Shown here: positions 39,808-53,900 of the stretch, in pieces
Position numbering within the stretch: the stretch's first letter is position 1
How the letters are laid out: each line of letters begins with the position of its first letter
Origin: Saprospiraceae bacterium
GTDB lineage: Bacteria; Bacteroidota; Bacteroidia; Chitinophagales; Saprospiraceae
Direction of reading: 5' to 3'
NCBI GenBank assembly: GCA_016715465.1
Contig: JADKAA010000029.1
Span: 806,001 to 870,000, forward strand
DNA: 64,000 bases
Program-made: the position numbers and the translations under genes
Notes under the pieces: model-generated
What the model was told of the DNA's origin: nothing
Database searches by the model: none
The model's input: only the letters and a program-made list of their open reading frames with translations

Positions 39808-41946
39808 CTAATTTCCTCCATTTTGGTTATTTACCTGAATTGCATTTGTAAGTTTAATAAACAATGCATCCAGACACTCTTTACAATCTTCGTTTTTAGA
39901 TATAATTGGTGGCACATTTACACTTGTACTTATGCCAGGTCCACCTCCTCCACCGGGTCCGCCCGGCCCATTGCCGCCGTTATTGCCTCCACTGCCACTG
40001 CCCGTTGGATTGTTGTTGTTCACCACACTGGTAGGCGGAGCGCTGCATGCCCGTCCTTTGTACCTGAATTGAGTTCCGACCGTTTGATCTATCTTTTGCT
40101 GGCCGCAATTATAGTTGTAGTCGGCATACACTACATCAAAGCAACTGCCATAACTTTGATTCTGTGGCGGTAGGTTTTGAAATAAAGACAACACATTTAC
40201 CCTGCCGTAACCAGTCTCAATCGACTTGCCATCTTCTTTGTCGTAAATATAGGGGCCAAATTTTTCTGTGTGCTGTTTAAGCAGGCTCAGAATTTCTCCT
40301 CTTGACAAATTTGGTCTTGCTTCTTTGAGCAAAGCCAGTAAAGCGGCAAAATGTGGGGCAGCGGCTGAGGTACCTATAAAATTAACTGGAAACCCATTGA
40401 AACCGGAGACTTCAACACCATCAACCGATGTAAAATCGGGTTTAAATAAAATTTGGGTCAATTCCAGGATGTTTTTATTTAAGGTGGCATTAAACACAGG
40501 AGAATAAGTCCTCACTGGTCCTGTTGAACTGTAATCAGTAATTGTATTTAGATTGTTATATTTTGAAGTCCCAATCGTAATTACATTTTCATACATTTGC
40601 TGGCAAATTACCGTTCCATTAATTTCAAACAGGTGTTTATCATCTTCTGCGGCCCAATCTTTTCCTTCACCTAGAATAAATAATTTTAAAACTATTGGGA
40701 CGATTGTTACATTTTTACAGGCAATTTCTAAAAAAACAGATTTTTCTTGCATTAATTCATTTGTAAAATTAATGCCTGCATATGGTATTCCTCCATTATT
40801 ATCTACGTCAACATCTGCAGCAATTGTAATTCCGGCTTCATCCAATAATTTTAAATCGAAATCATCGTAAACGTCATTCCATGCATTCGACCACTGTAAT
40901 CTAACGATTAACCTTTTACCCGCAGGAATTTTAATCTCAACTTGATTATCGTTAGTGCCTGAATTAAACAAATGTTTATTTTCAATCCCTGGATTATAAA
41001 CTTGTTGTATTACCTTATCTCTAAAATTGCCTACCGCGGATAAATAAATACCTCCTGAATTAGTAAATTCATCAATTGTATTTTTGATCGGAATGTGTTC
41101 ATCAACATTGCTCTGAAAAAAGGGAATCGCAAATTGACCCACATCGTCAACTATGATTTGACACCCAGCATTTTTTAATGCGTCAATGGCTTGAAATAAA
41201 TAATTTCCCGTAATATCAAAAGCATTGGCAAAAACAATATCAGCATCCGGAGCAATGTCACGTATAATTTCAATCATGGCAATGCCTTCCGCCCTATTTC
41301 CAATGTCGTCATTATTTTGAATAAATAGTTGAGCTCCTGGTTCATCCAATAAAGTAATATCAGAAACAATTTGAGGTACATCATCTGCTGCTGGACCTAA
41401 GTCACCATTTGCCGGGTGTAGTAATGGACCTACCCCATCTGAAATCACACCTATCCTCACTCCTTTACCTGTGAAACCATAATCACTTCTGATCTTATTG
41501 GTTTTTAATGCCGCATCTCCCTGAGTATGGGCATTTGTTTCAGGTCTGAAGATCGGATTTATTGAACCGATTGAAGTATTGCTTTGTAGGTTAATTAACG
41601 AATTATAGGGAATATATGCGTTTTGGAAACCATATTGAAATGTGGGTTGAGCCAATTGGATTCCCGGTATTCTTCTAACTTCTTCTTCAAAGGTACCGCC
41701 GGACACATCATTACGCTTAGTGATGTGACATAATACCATATTCTCCTTTATGACATAAGAATTAAAACCATTGATGGTGGAGCGATTCAATACATTTGTC
41801 TCCAATTCTTTGGCCAGTTTTAATAAATTACCATCTACATTATTTGAAAGAATATTGGTTTGTGCCGTCAATCCTGCCATCATAACCAATGTCACCAACC
41901 ATACTAAAATCCTGATACTCAAATTACAATTATTATTTGTTTTCAT
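39808..41946 (-). CDS. Secreted S8/S53-like serine peptidase with Glu replacing His
   Basis: A 712-residue protein. Signal peptide (LVWLVTLVMMAGLTAQ), pro-region, then a subtilase fold with Asp in GVRIGVISDGVG (near 169) and Ser in GTSAAAPH (near 526). At the place of the usual HGTHVAG motif it has NRAEGIAMIEIIRDIAPDA, so the second catalytic residue is probably a Glu near 219, as in the S53-like subtilases. The C-terminus is a Gly-rich linker (GSGGNNGGNGPGG) followed by a short Cys pair (DCKECLDALF). No CTD. It starts 7 bp after the giant gene's stop and ends just before the lipase start, so cotranscription is near certain. Confidence 0.85.
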   Translation of the reverse strand: MKTNNNCNLSIRILVWLVTLVMMAGLTAQTNILSNNVDGNLLKLAKELETNVLNRSTINGFNSYVIKENMVLCHITKRNDVSGGTFEEEVRRIPGIQLAQPTFQYGFQNAYIPYNSLINLQSNTSIGSINPIFRPETNAHTQGDAALKTNKIRSDYGFTGKGVRIGVISDGVGPLLHPANGDLGPAADDVPQIVSDITLLDEPGAQLFIQNNDDIGNRAEGIAMIEIIRDIAPDADIVFANAFDITGNYLFQAIDALKNAGCQIIVDDVGQFAIPFFQSNVDEHIPIKNTIDEFTNSGGIYLSAVGNFRDKVIQQVYNPGIENKHLFNSGTNDNQVEIKIPAGKRLIVRLQWSNAWNDVYDDFDLKLLDEAGITIAADVDVDNNGGIPYAGINFTNELMQEKSVFLEIACKNVTIVPIVLKLFILGEGKDWAAEDDKHLFEINGTVICQQMYENVITIGTSKYNNLNTITDYSSTGPVRTYSPVFNATLNKNILELTQILFKPDFTSVDGVEVSGFNGFPVNFIGTSAAAPHFAALLALLKEARPNLSRGEILSLLKQHTEKFGPYIYDKEDGKSIETGYGRVNVLSLFQNLPPQNQSYGSCFDVVYADYNYNCGQQKIDQTVGTQFRYKGRACSAPPTSVVNNNNPTGSGSGGNNGGNGPGGPGGGGGPGISTSVNVPPIISKNEDCKECLDALFIKLTNAIQVNNQNGGN

Positions 41947-41953
41947 CAATCAG

Positions 41954-44900
41954 TCAATTTTTAATATTCAACCTCCTATTCGCTTCCTGGATCACTTCAT
42001 TGCCGCTCCTCAGGCCTCCTCCCCCACTCTTCACTTTCATCACCACCGGCACCTGGATCGCCTGTTGCGCCAGGATATCCTGTTGCTGATAGGTAGTGAT
42101 AAATTCATACTCATTGTCGTCCGGTAAATCCAGCTTCACTTCTTTGGCCGTGATGAGGCCTACGTTGGTCATGGTGATATTGAAGGCATAGGTCTGGTTG
42201 CCTGTCAATTGCGGCAGGGTATCGGGCATGGCCATGGTCACCACCGGAATGGGCACATTGCTCTCAAATTTCATGATCAGGTCGATCTCATACTCATCTT
42301 CTATCTGGGTCGGGGTCACATCCCAGGTGAAGGAGATGGCCTGGTATTCCACAAAGACCACTTCGGTTTGATTGGTGCCGGGGACTACGTTGATGATGCC
42401 GTCGTAACTCTTATGCCGGATGGCGTCCACCACAATGCGCAACTGACCCTGTGGCAAATTTGTGGCTATGTATTTGCCATCCGCTCCGGTGATTCCATCT
42501 GCATACAACTGGCCCGTAAAGTAATTGGTGATCCTTACCCGGGCACTGTCCACATGCGGAGAGCCGGGGCTGAAGTAGGTGAACTGGTCTATCACGTCGA
42601 TGGTCATGGTCCCGGTCTGATTGCTCACCTTCATTACCGAAAATGGCAGACTTATGCCATTGGCATTGGTGGTGTTTATCGCGATGTTTCCGCTTGCCGG
42701 GGTATTAAATGGCAATTGTGCCGTGGGCAAAAATTCCAGGGTGACCGTCTTTTTCTCACCGGGCACCATGTTGGTGATTTGAGGTAAAGATACCAGTCGA
42801 AGCCAGGTCACAGTGGGTACAGAAATGTTTACTTCATTTATGGTGCCCTGTCCTATGTTTTCTATTTCAAATTCAATGACTTTATTGGCCGCAGGCCCTA
42901 GTTGGGTGTTGATGGATACGATGGATGCCTTGAGGTGTCCCATTTGGGCCTTTACAAAATAGTACGCCCTGTCCTGCTGAATGACCGTATCATTGGCATG
43001 AATGTTCAGGGGTATTTCCAAATAGGCTGTGCCGGCCGTAAGGGCTCCTGCCACCACCTGGTAAGGCAGCAATAAACTTCCATTGGCAGGTAATGTCGGT
43101 ATAGTGTCGAAAGTGAGCAGGCAGCCATTGGGCAAACTCTGTGGACTCAAAGTCACCTGGGTCAAGGCCACGCCGGACACATTTGTGATGGGCAGGCTGC
43201 CGTTTAGGGTGTCGCCCAGCATCATATTCCAGGTGATGAAATTGCCATTGTTGAGTTTTACGCCCAGGATATCGTATTCATCCTGTACGGCCGTCAAGCC
43301 AAGATTGGGATAACCCGCACCCACGGCAAAGTGGCCCAGCTCACTCAAGAGCGGCTGTAAAGTAAACAGGTAGTCTCCCTGCGCGTTGGTCACCACATCG
43401 ATCTCTCTGCGGTGGTTGCCCGTCAATACATAAATTTCTACCGCTGTGTTTGGCAATTTTTGGTTTTGTAAGTCATACGATGAACCGCTTATGAGGACGG
43501 GCTCGCCGATGATATACACCTCCTTATTCACGCTGGCGGTCGCTGTGTAATTGGCTTGTACATTTATGGCCAACGGCGCAGATGTATTGTTGAGATACAG
43601 CAATTCTGTGATGGTTTGATTTGGATTCACCCTGAACATAAGGTAATAGGTTCCCGGGGCAACCGGTAAATTGCCGATACCTCCATACACCACCGTATCG
43701 CCTGCGGGTATGGCTACATCCATAAAATAATTGCGCAACAGGATGTCATCACCGCTGAGGCTGCCATCGACAGACAAGTAGCCCACCAAACTTATGCCGC
43801 GGGCCGATGCACTCAGGCCCTTGTTGTGTATATACACTTTGTAAGGGAGCTGTTCTCCCAGGGTCAACTGCGAATCCAGAGACTCCAAAGCCGTGATCAC
43901 GAGGTCCGGTTTATTGATGTCGGTCACGATGGCCCACGTGGAAGCGCTCACAAAACCCGGCGCCGCCACGGTAATGATCACCTGCTGATTGCCATCTTCG
44001 ATGGGGTCGTTCAACGTATTGATGGGCACATTAATGCTTAGCGCACCAATGGGGAAGGTAGCAGTTGCCGGCAGCGACAATTCCGTAGGATCATTGTGGC
44101 TGAGGTTGACGGTCAGGGGTACATTGGTGGCGGTGTTCCTGGTGATAGTGAGCGTGCCGGCATTGGTTTTGCCTTCTTCCATCGATAAAGGATTGATGGC
44201 AATGGACAGGGTCGGCCCATCATCGTCAGACACTACAAAATTATCTTTCGCTACCCCCACACTGTTTTCCGGTGCCGAACAAATACACGAGGGTATGATA
44301 TATCTGGCGGTTATCGTCACCTTTCTCAGCGTATCTACACTTACATTGTCGGCCACCCCGATGAAGATTTGTTTTTGCAATTCATTGGGAGCCAAATTCA
44401 CCCCTGTTGGCATCAAGGTAAGTCCGGGATGACTCGATGTAAGGGTGATGTTCATCGTGGTGCCATCGGTGAAGGCCCTGCTGACGATGGCCGGTGTGGC
44501 GTAGGGTCCTGCACCTTCCGACAAAGTGTCCAGGGAAATGACCAGATTGATGTCCGGCATGTCGGCATTGTCGGTAAGGACAAATTGATCACTTCCGGCA
44601 GTAAGGTATGGCGCTCCACCGGTGAGTGTGACAGATTTCTGTTTTTCCGGTACATTGTCATTCGGCAAGGTAATGGTCACTTGCTTTGAGGTGGTATTCG
44701 GAAGTATTTTCGTGGTAGCAGGTACGGGTACATCCATCTGGTTATTGGAAGCCAGGTTTACCGTAAGGGTATCCGCCGGTGGATAATCCGTGCTTACCGT
44801 AAATGTAAATACACTGCCTTCCGCTATGCTGTCCTGAGGGATGTTGATCATCACCTTGCTCAACAGACTGCCGTAGGTACATACCGCATTGACCTGTTCG

Positions 44901-47900
44901 TTGTTGCTGCACGCCGAAGGATTGGAGGCAACATCAATCACTCCCTGGATCACCCCACTGTCCAGCAATGTGCAGATCACCGAACAGTTGGTCAAAGCCC
45001 CATTATTGCGCACAATGAGGTTATTGCCGATGTGGTTTAAAAATTGCAGCCCGGAGAGATTGGGTAAGGCATTGTTGTTTTGTATTTTCAAAAATCCACC
45101 CACATGCTGCAGTGAATCCAGGTGTCCCAATGAACTCACCAATGGATTTCCTTCTATGGTAAAGTTTCCCGTCACCTTTTGCAAATTGCCAAAACCCTGC
45201 ATATGGGTAAGCTTGTAATTGTTTTTTACGGTGAGATAACCTCCAATATGTCTCAGGAAATTCAAGCCGTTTATGCTTACGATGTCGTTGCCGCCTATGA
45301 TGGTCAGGTTGCCAATGAGGCTGTCACAGGTATTGAAGTTGGCCACAAAGGCATTGACTTCCGCCTGGTTGGTCAGGATGAAATTGCCGGTTACCGGGCA
45401 CATCGGTGGTGTGCAGTAGATCACCACTTCTTCGGTAGTGCTGCAGTTGTTGGGATTGTTGCTAATGGATATGTTGCCCTGAATGGCGTCGTTGTTGATT
45501 ACGGGGCACAACCCACTGCAATCATACAAGGTGACGTTATTGTTGATGTTGAGATTGCCCCCGATGGTATCGAGACTGCCCAGGGCGTTGACCTCATTGA
45601 GTACGGCATTGTTTTGGATGGACACAGAGCCCAGCACTGCCTGTAGGTGGTGTAAGCTATCCAGGCTGACCAAATTCACATGACCCGTGACCGTAAGTGA
45701 ACCCGTAATTTTTATCAGGCCTTGCAGCCCCTTCATGTTGCTCAGGTTGGCATTGCCGGTAAGGGTAAGGTTGCCGGTGATCTGGCGGATAAAACTCAGG
45801 CCATGGATGTTATTGATGTTACTGCCCCCGCTTAAGGTAAGGTTGCCGATCAAGGTGTCGCAACCGCCATAGGTATTGATGAAGGTATTGACTTCGGCCT
45901 GACTGGTGAGCACGAGGTCACCGATGGTACAATCGTCGTCGCATACCATCTTAAATTGGGTGACGGTACTGCATTCGGATGGATTGTTGGAGATGGTCAA
46001 TGTACCACTGATGCCTGCATTCCATGCCGGACAAATGGCGTCGCAATCGCTGAGGGCTGCATTGTTTGTGATCAGGATGTTTTGACCGATGCTGTCCAGA
46101 TTATTCAAACCATTGAGATGGGTCAATGCCGCGTTCTGACTTATGGTCAGGGCTTGTCCTATGTAAGTCAGCTCATGCAAAGAATCTACCTGGGTAATTA
46201 AGGCATTATTGGTTATGGACAAGGATCCGGTAAGACCCTGAAGGTTGCCAAAACCATTGAGGTTTGTCAGGACGGTATGGCCATTGATCGTCAAATGGCC
46301 ATCGATGTGTTTGATGAAGCCAAGTCCGGCAATGTTTTGAATGCTTGAGGTACCGGCTAAGGTAAGGGATACCGGAAGAGAATCACAACCCCCATAATAG
46401 GCTACAAAGGCATCCAGACCCGCCTGCGTAGTCAACACGACATCTTCTGACGGGCAGGCACACAGATTGCACCCGTTTCCGGTCAAGACATAGGTAAGGG
46501 TATCGCCATTACTTTCCACTTTGAGTTCTCCGGCATACGGGACTTCTGCGGAAGGCATAAAACTTACGTCAACTCTCTTTGATGCATAAGGCAGGATGGC
46601 ACCTGCCTGGGTATTGATGGTAAAAGCGCTATTGGTCGTATAGAGGTCATTGATCGTAAGGGTATCACAAGTGGTATTGGTGATAAAGGTCGTAAATACC
46701 GGTGCTTCGCCCACCATGACGGTACCGTAATCATGGGTAGTATCTCTTTGCACCAGTGTTTGCGGCCCACCCTTGCGCTCATTGGCCAGACTTTGAATCT
46801 CTGCCGGGGTCAGGGTGCGATTCCACACCATCACGCCATCTATGGATCCCATAAACGGAAACTGCAAGCCACCGCCGTTCCAGTTTTTACGAATGCCGAT
46901 GTACATATTCTCTGCCGGATTGAAAGACAAAACGGCGCCGTATATTTCTTGTTTCTTCAGAACACCATCTACATAAACGCGCAGGGTATCTTTGATGCTA
47001 CCGGGTGCCCTTTGGAAGAACAGGTGGTGCCAGACATTGTCATTGAGGGTAAGTCCGGTGGTGTTGCAATAGTATGAAGTAGCACCCTTGCCCAGTTCAA
47101 CATTGATGTTGCCATTATTGAGCGTGAGCAGTGCAAATTCCCGGCTCCCCACACTGGTCTTCATGAACAGTTCCCGCTGTCCCGTGGCATTGGTCTTAAA
47201 GTGGAGGGAGACCCCATAAGACGAGGAAGCCGGATTGAGGCTTGGGTCGTGATCGGCACTGAGGTACTGGTTGCTGCCATTAAAGGCATAAGCGCTGTTG
47301 GCATTGCCGTGGCGATCCTGCGTAGGGGTCGCACCGGTGACGGTGGCATTTCTGCCGTAGCCGCTGAAGTCACCCGGACTGCCATCCATGGTGTAGTAGG
47401 CTGCCAGGCCGCTATTGAGGACAGGACTTTGCAATGAAGTGATGGTAACCACGGTAGAGTCGCAGCCGGTACTTCCTCCTGCAAAGTAGGCGGTGTCGAT
47501 GCCTATGTCGGCGGTATCACAGGATGTGACGGTGTTTGTAAATAGGAAGCTGGATGAGTTGTAAAGGGCCTGGATTTCGGCGTCAGTAAGAGCCCTGCGA
47601 TAAACCTTTACATCATCCAATTGACCATTGAAAAAAATGTTATTTCCATCATCTCCAATTCTGATATTGGATAATGAAGTTAATTCTCCCGTTGCAGAAA
47701 TTGTCTTTCCTTTAATTCCGTTTATGTATTCAGATAGTGAACTGCCATCATATACCAAATTATATAAAGCCCATTGATTAAAAGGTATAGATAAATCTCC
47801 TTGTGTCGCAAAGTTCCCGCTTGATGTATTTACTTCTATATGTAGCTTACCTGTATTTTGCCAAATACCCAATGAGGTATTTAATGAACTGTTGGAGGTT

Positions 47901-50900
47901 TTTGAACCTATCATTGCAGGCCAATTTGATCCACTGTATGGATTTATTTTAGCCCAGACGGAAAGTGTCAATTTATTCTGTGACCCGAATAAGGAAGGAG
48001 TTAATTCTACCCAATCATTACCATCAAAACCATACGCCGAATTTGCATTTCCATCTCTGTCTGTCGCCAGTGTAGCGCCATTGACGGTGCCATTATTGCC
48101 CCAGCCGCTCATGTCATTGGCATTGCCATCAAAGCTATAGAAAGCTACCAGGTCCTGACTGTTGACCGGACTTTGCAGGGAGGTAACGATGTTTTGGATG
48201 CTGTCGCAGGCTGTATTGGAGGACATAACAATAGTGTCTCTGCCGATGTCTGCGATGTCGCAGGATTGGGCGTAGGTGAGGTGTTGGTGGTAGAGGGAGT
48301 TAACTTCACTGTCCCTTAATGCCCTCTTAAAAATTCGTGGGTCATCAATTACACCAAGGAAGCTTTCATTTAAGCCATCTACTTTCCCAAAATAAAATTC
48401 AGCGTTGGTATCAATATTGTAATTATTTGACCCAGTAGCTGAATTTTGCAATATCCCATCAATGAACAATTTTATTTTACCTGAACTTCCATTTAAAACA
48501 CCCGTTATTAAGTGCCAGTTAAGATCTGTAATGGCAATGGTAGAAGTTATCGAACCATTTCCATACCATTGGGCATAATTGGTTGCAAATTCAACCACGT
48601 CATTTGTATTAAACCTCAGGTAAAACCCCCGATAATTACTGGTGACATCTTGCTTACTTACTATTCGTTGTAAAGTATTTGAATTTAAAGCAGCTTGAGT
48701 TCGTTTTACCCAAACTGAGATGGTAAAATCACCATTTCCTACATTTAAAGAATTGGATAAGGGGTGCCCAATAAAGTCATTTCCATCAAAACCATATGCA
48801 CTATTGGTCTGTCCCCATCGATCTGCCGTAAGTGATGCTCCGTTTAAAATGCCATGTCTGCCATAACCGCTGCCGTCATGGGCATTGCCATCAAATGGGT
48901 AATAAGCCACCAGGGCATTGTTATTAACCGGACTTTGGAGAGAAGTGATGTTGATGTCTGTAACTTCACAGCCATTAGGACCAATGTAGGTTGTGGTATC
49001 TACACCAAGTGCTGTAGTATCACAAGTTGTAAAAGCGTTTAGAAAGTAGGATTGTTGTTCGTTGTAGAGGGACTGGATTTCGGAAGATGTGAGTACTCTG
49101 TCAAAAAGTAATATGTCGTCCAATTTGCCTTTATAATGTTCTGCATTTGGATAATTGCCAATTGTTAATACTCCTGGAAAACTATTTCTATAATTATAAT
49201 TTAAAATAGAATCAACAATTACACCATTTGCATAGAGCCTTGAGGTCTGGGCAGAATTAACGGTAAATGTAATGTGTGTCCAAGAATTTAATTGTGGAAT
49301 AAATGTTGATTTATATTGTTGTGCTCCATGTAAACTAATCTCTCCTCCATCAGCATGTTGATAAACAATCCAATTATAATCGGCGCCTCCATTTCTATTT
49401 GCAACTATATCTTGATATTGTCCTCCCAATCTACTAGGATTAATCCAAAAGGAGACAGACATTTCATCACCATTGTTAAAATTAATTGAGCTTATATTGG
49501 TTTTTCTTATATAATCATCCACCCCATCAAAACTATATGCCGCATTGGGCTCTCCATGGCGATCTGTAGTCAAAACAGCCCCGCTCACCGTCCCATTTCT
49601 GCCCCAGCCACTCATGTCACTGGCATGGCCATCGAAGCTGTAGTGGGCTACCAAACCCTCATTACTTACCGGGCTGGTGAGGGAGGTGACCTCGATGATG
49701 GTGGAGTCGCAGCCGTATTGGTTTGCTCCGGCAAGGACGGTAGTGTCGAGACCTATTTCGGATGGGTCGCAGGATTGGGAGTAAGTGAAAGATGGAGAAA
49801 TATTGTAAAATGATGAATTCTGAGAATTATATAAGTTTAATACCTCAGACGGTGAAAGGTATTTGTTATAGATTAAAATGTCATCCAAACTTGCCTTAAT
49901 AGATGTTCCGTCTCTAAACCCAAAGGTAATAGGTGTACTTGCAGTATTCAAACTTTTAGAAAGTGTCGTATGTAAATTTCCATCATAATAAAGTTGAAGA
50001 GTTGCTCCATTATATTGCATAAGATAATGATGCCATCCTACATTACTGTTTGGTAGTATAATATCATTATCACATGCCCAAAATTGCAATCTGTACATAT
50101 TTGGTGTATTTGCAAAATGTCCAAGCGCAAATTCGTTACATGTGGAATAATTTCCCCAATTAAATATACCGCCGACAGGGCCTTCATGCTTGAGCCAAAA
50201 ACTAATAGATCTTGTTGCATTTCCTGTAATGGCAGCCGAAGCTGGCACAACAATTTTATCACCATTATTAAAAAATTTATAAGCGCTATTAGTATTCCCA
50301 AATCTATCTGCTGTCAAAGTAGCCCCCGTCACCACTCCATGATTATTGTTACCACTCAAATCATTCCCATTTCCGTTAAAAAACATGGCCAATTTTAAAT
50401 CCTGTTGTTCTAAGCCGGGAAGAAAATAATACGTCACCACCAAACTGTCACAACCGCTGATATTCATGAGGAGTGTACTGTCCACACCCACAGAATCCGC
50501 AGTACATACCTGCTCGTAAAGTATAGTAGTCGGACTCACATAACAGCCTTGCGCTTGTAAGGGAATCGCAAAACTGCCGTAGTTATGATTCAAGGTCAAA
50601 GTATCTAAATAAACAGTCCCGGAAGCAGCCGTATTGATGGTGACACTCACCACCTTGCTGCCAAAGGCAGGCACCACCACCGGCGCACCGGTATAACTGT
50701 AATTTGAACCGGAAGACAGGGCCGCCGTAAGATTTATCGGGGCACAGCCCGGATTGGTAATGGTGACCGGCAGTGTTTTATTGGTATTGATATCCACCAA
50801 ACCGAAATCAAGGCTATCCACGCTGGCCAGTACCACACTGTCATTGGCAATGGTAAATGCTATCCATAAAGTGTCGTGTACCTTGTTGATGGCATTGCTG

Positions 50901-53900
50901 TTGAAGATGAGGTTGTAGTTATAGGCACCTTGGAGCAGGCCTGTGGTGTTGATGTGCACATTGAAGTTGGCAGAACCACCGCCAGGAATTTGGCCGTATG
51001 TGGTGTCGATGTCCATCCAGGCCGGAATCGTGTTGGGTAAGTTGACTTGCCAAACGAGTGAAGAATCTCCTGCATTGGAGATTGTCGTGGCATAGGTGTT
51101 GATGTTGGTACAGGTTGTGTATGTCGCAGAAATGGTATCCTGTGATAAAGTGATCTCTGCATTGGAATCTTCGTTGTAGGCGATCCAGAGTTTACCCTGG
51201 GCATCGAGGTAGGCAAAGTCCAGGTCTCCGTCGTTGTCGAGGTCGGCAAGTTGACTGAAAATTGAATTCTGAAATTGATAGCCTTTATTGTTTATGGCAA
51301 AGTTTCCGGACTGACCATTATACAAGGCTGTCTTAAACGCATTGATAAATCCACTTCCGGTATCGTAATTGGCAAGGATCAAATCTGTATAATTATCCCC
51401 ATTGATATCTCCCGGAAGTGTTATGGACGGATAATTAAATGGGTTGATTGTACTGCCCGCATTAAATCCTCCGGCTGGGGCATTTAAAAATATTTTGTTA
51501 TTGGCGCATAGCAGATCCTTTCTCGAATCGCCATTGAAATCAAAATGTGTAGATTGGATATTAGATCCCGGAAACAATGCCGTAGCCGGTTTAAATCCGT
51601 TTTCGTATTTGGTAAAATAAAAATAGGAGTTGTTATGATAGGAAACAAAATCCATATCGCCGTCTTGCTCCACATCCATAAATCCGCCAGAAAGCCCATT
51701 GATATACGTATTGGTATTGTATAAAATCTGACTGGTTTCATTGGTAAAGGCTAAATTTGAGGCTCCCTGTCTGAATTTAATGTAATCAAAAAAGCCCCAA
51801 TCATTGGATAAAGCACCTCCAACGTCAATGATGCCGTCAAAATTATAATCCACAAAATCAAGTGCATTTATATTCCTTTCGAAATCAGATCTAACAACCG
51901 AAGAGAAAGAATTATTGCCGATATTTTTATATGCCAATATTTTTGATCCGCTTAGAGATGCTCCATTACTGTTTGAAATTATATCCAGCAGGCCATCGGA
52001 ATTTATATCCTTCAGCTCCATAAAATTGCTATTGTGGGTGTAGTATGAATCTGAAAAATCACCAATCTTAGAAAAAGTACCCATATTTTTTGTGACGATG
52101 TGATATTTGGTTGCCTGATTCCCGAGGTAATTTTGCATTATCATGTCCAAATCTCCATCCTTATCTATATCGCCAATTGAAAATCTATTGACTCCATTGA
52201 TTTGAACATTCGTAGGCCTGATCACAAAATTTCCCTGTGTAGCCCGCCAAACATTTACAAAACCGGTGCCCTGAAAAGGCTGGATGAATTGCTCAGTAGC
52301 ATATTCAATGCTTTGCCTTAACATAAAATTGACCTCTTCTCCCGCGAAAAAATCGTTTGCCGGTACAAAGATGATTTTATTACCATCCACACTGTACGTA
52401 CCCATTCGATACCCCGAGTGTTTACCCCAAACAAAGACGGAATTGCTGTTTACGGTGGCTGCCAACAACGCAGTGTCCATTTCAATCACCAGAGAATCCT
52501 TATTCAAAAGTGTGATTTGTGGATATTGGATCGACTTGCCCATGACCATAATGTCCAGTGTATCGGTTTCTCCATTGATCTTCATGATAAAGCCATTATC
52601 CCCAAGTGCCACAGGATCGTATGTCACAAAGATCTTTCCGGTACCACCCGGCAATATATTGGACACCGCAGGTGTCGCTGAGAAAGGAGCGACCAGTGTA
52701 ATGCTTTTGACCTCAAAGGTATCGCAGCCGGTATTGGTGACGATGATGCTGTCCCTCTTAATGGTAGTCAGGTAAGTAAACCCAAAGTCGATGGTGTCTT
52801 TATCGGTGGATGCAATGGGCTGACCTGCGATGAACATATTCGCTTGAAGCGACACCAAAGGAGTGATCGGGTCCGAAGTGGCTATCTGAATGGTTTTGGT
52901 ATAGCTGGCATTACTCAGTGCCATGGCATCGTAACTAAGGACGAGATCCACACTGTCTCCTTCGGGTATGGCCCCACTTAGGGGACTTACCTGGAGCCAG
53001 GATGGGAAGGTAGCAGCATTGGTAATGTTAAACGTGCCATTGCCGTCACCCACGTTGTACAGTGTGATGGTGTCCATGGTCATGCCCATACAGGTTTGGA
53101 TGGTGACGTTGCTGGCAAAACTTTCCAGTTCAAAGGTGAGGGCACCGGCTGCCACACCTTGAAGGACAACCAACGAGGTGTCCATATTCCCCATGATGGT
53201 AAGGGTGTCTGTAAATGGGCCTGTGAGTGGTGGTTGAAAAGTGACATTGGTGGTAAAGGACTGGTAGGGTGGCAAATAAATGCTGGACAGATTTTCTATA
53301 AAATTGGACGTACCGGTAAACACATTGGCGATGTATAATGGCTGACAGCCATTGTTGGTGATCGTGATGGACTTGGAGATGGTGGCATTCCTCGGTATGG
53401 TGTCAAAATCCATGGGTGACACTGAGGTAGAGATCATGCCCTGACCTGCTATGGTAATATGTACCATGATGGTATCAAATACCTGTAAGGTATCATTTGT
53501 ACTTAACCTTATCAGGTAGTTGTACGATCCCACCGGCAAATTTACCTCAGAGAGATTAACCATAAACCCGGTGCTATCGCCTGCAGCCACCGTATCCGTC
53601 TCATTTATCACAGAAATGAATGAAGGCAGACTGTTCAGATTGGCCACCTGATAATACAATGGCCCATCTCCATTATTATAAATCTTTTGAGTTAACACCG
53701 TATCCATGGCACACATCGCAAAATCCACAGACAGGGTATCGGTCTCCAAAGCCAGCTGTGGTACGCCCACTACTTCTGCATGGACGACCACCGTATCAAT
53801 GCCTGCCTGGGAATAGATGTACATGGTGTCGGTGTAGGTGCCGATGGTTGGGGTTTCGAAATTTAGGGTAAGAGTTTTTGTGCCGCCTGGCGGGAAACCT

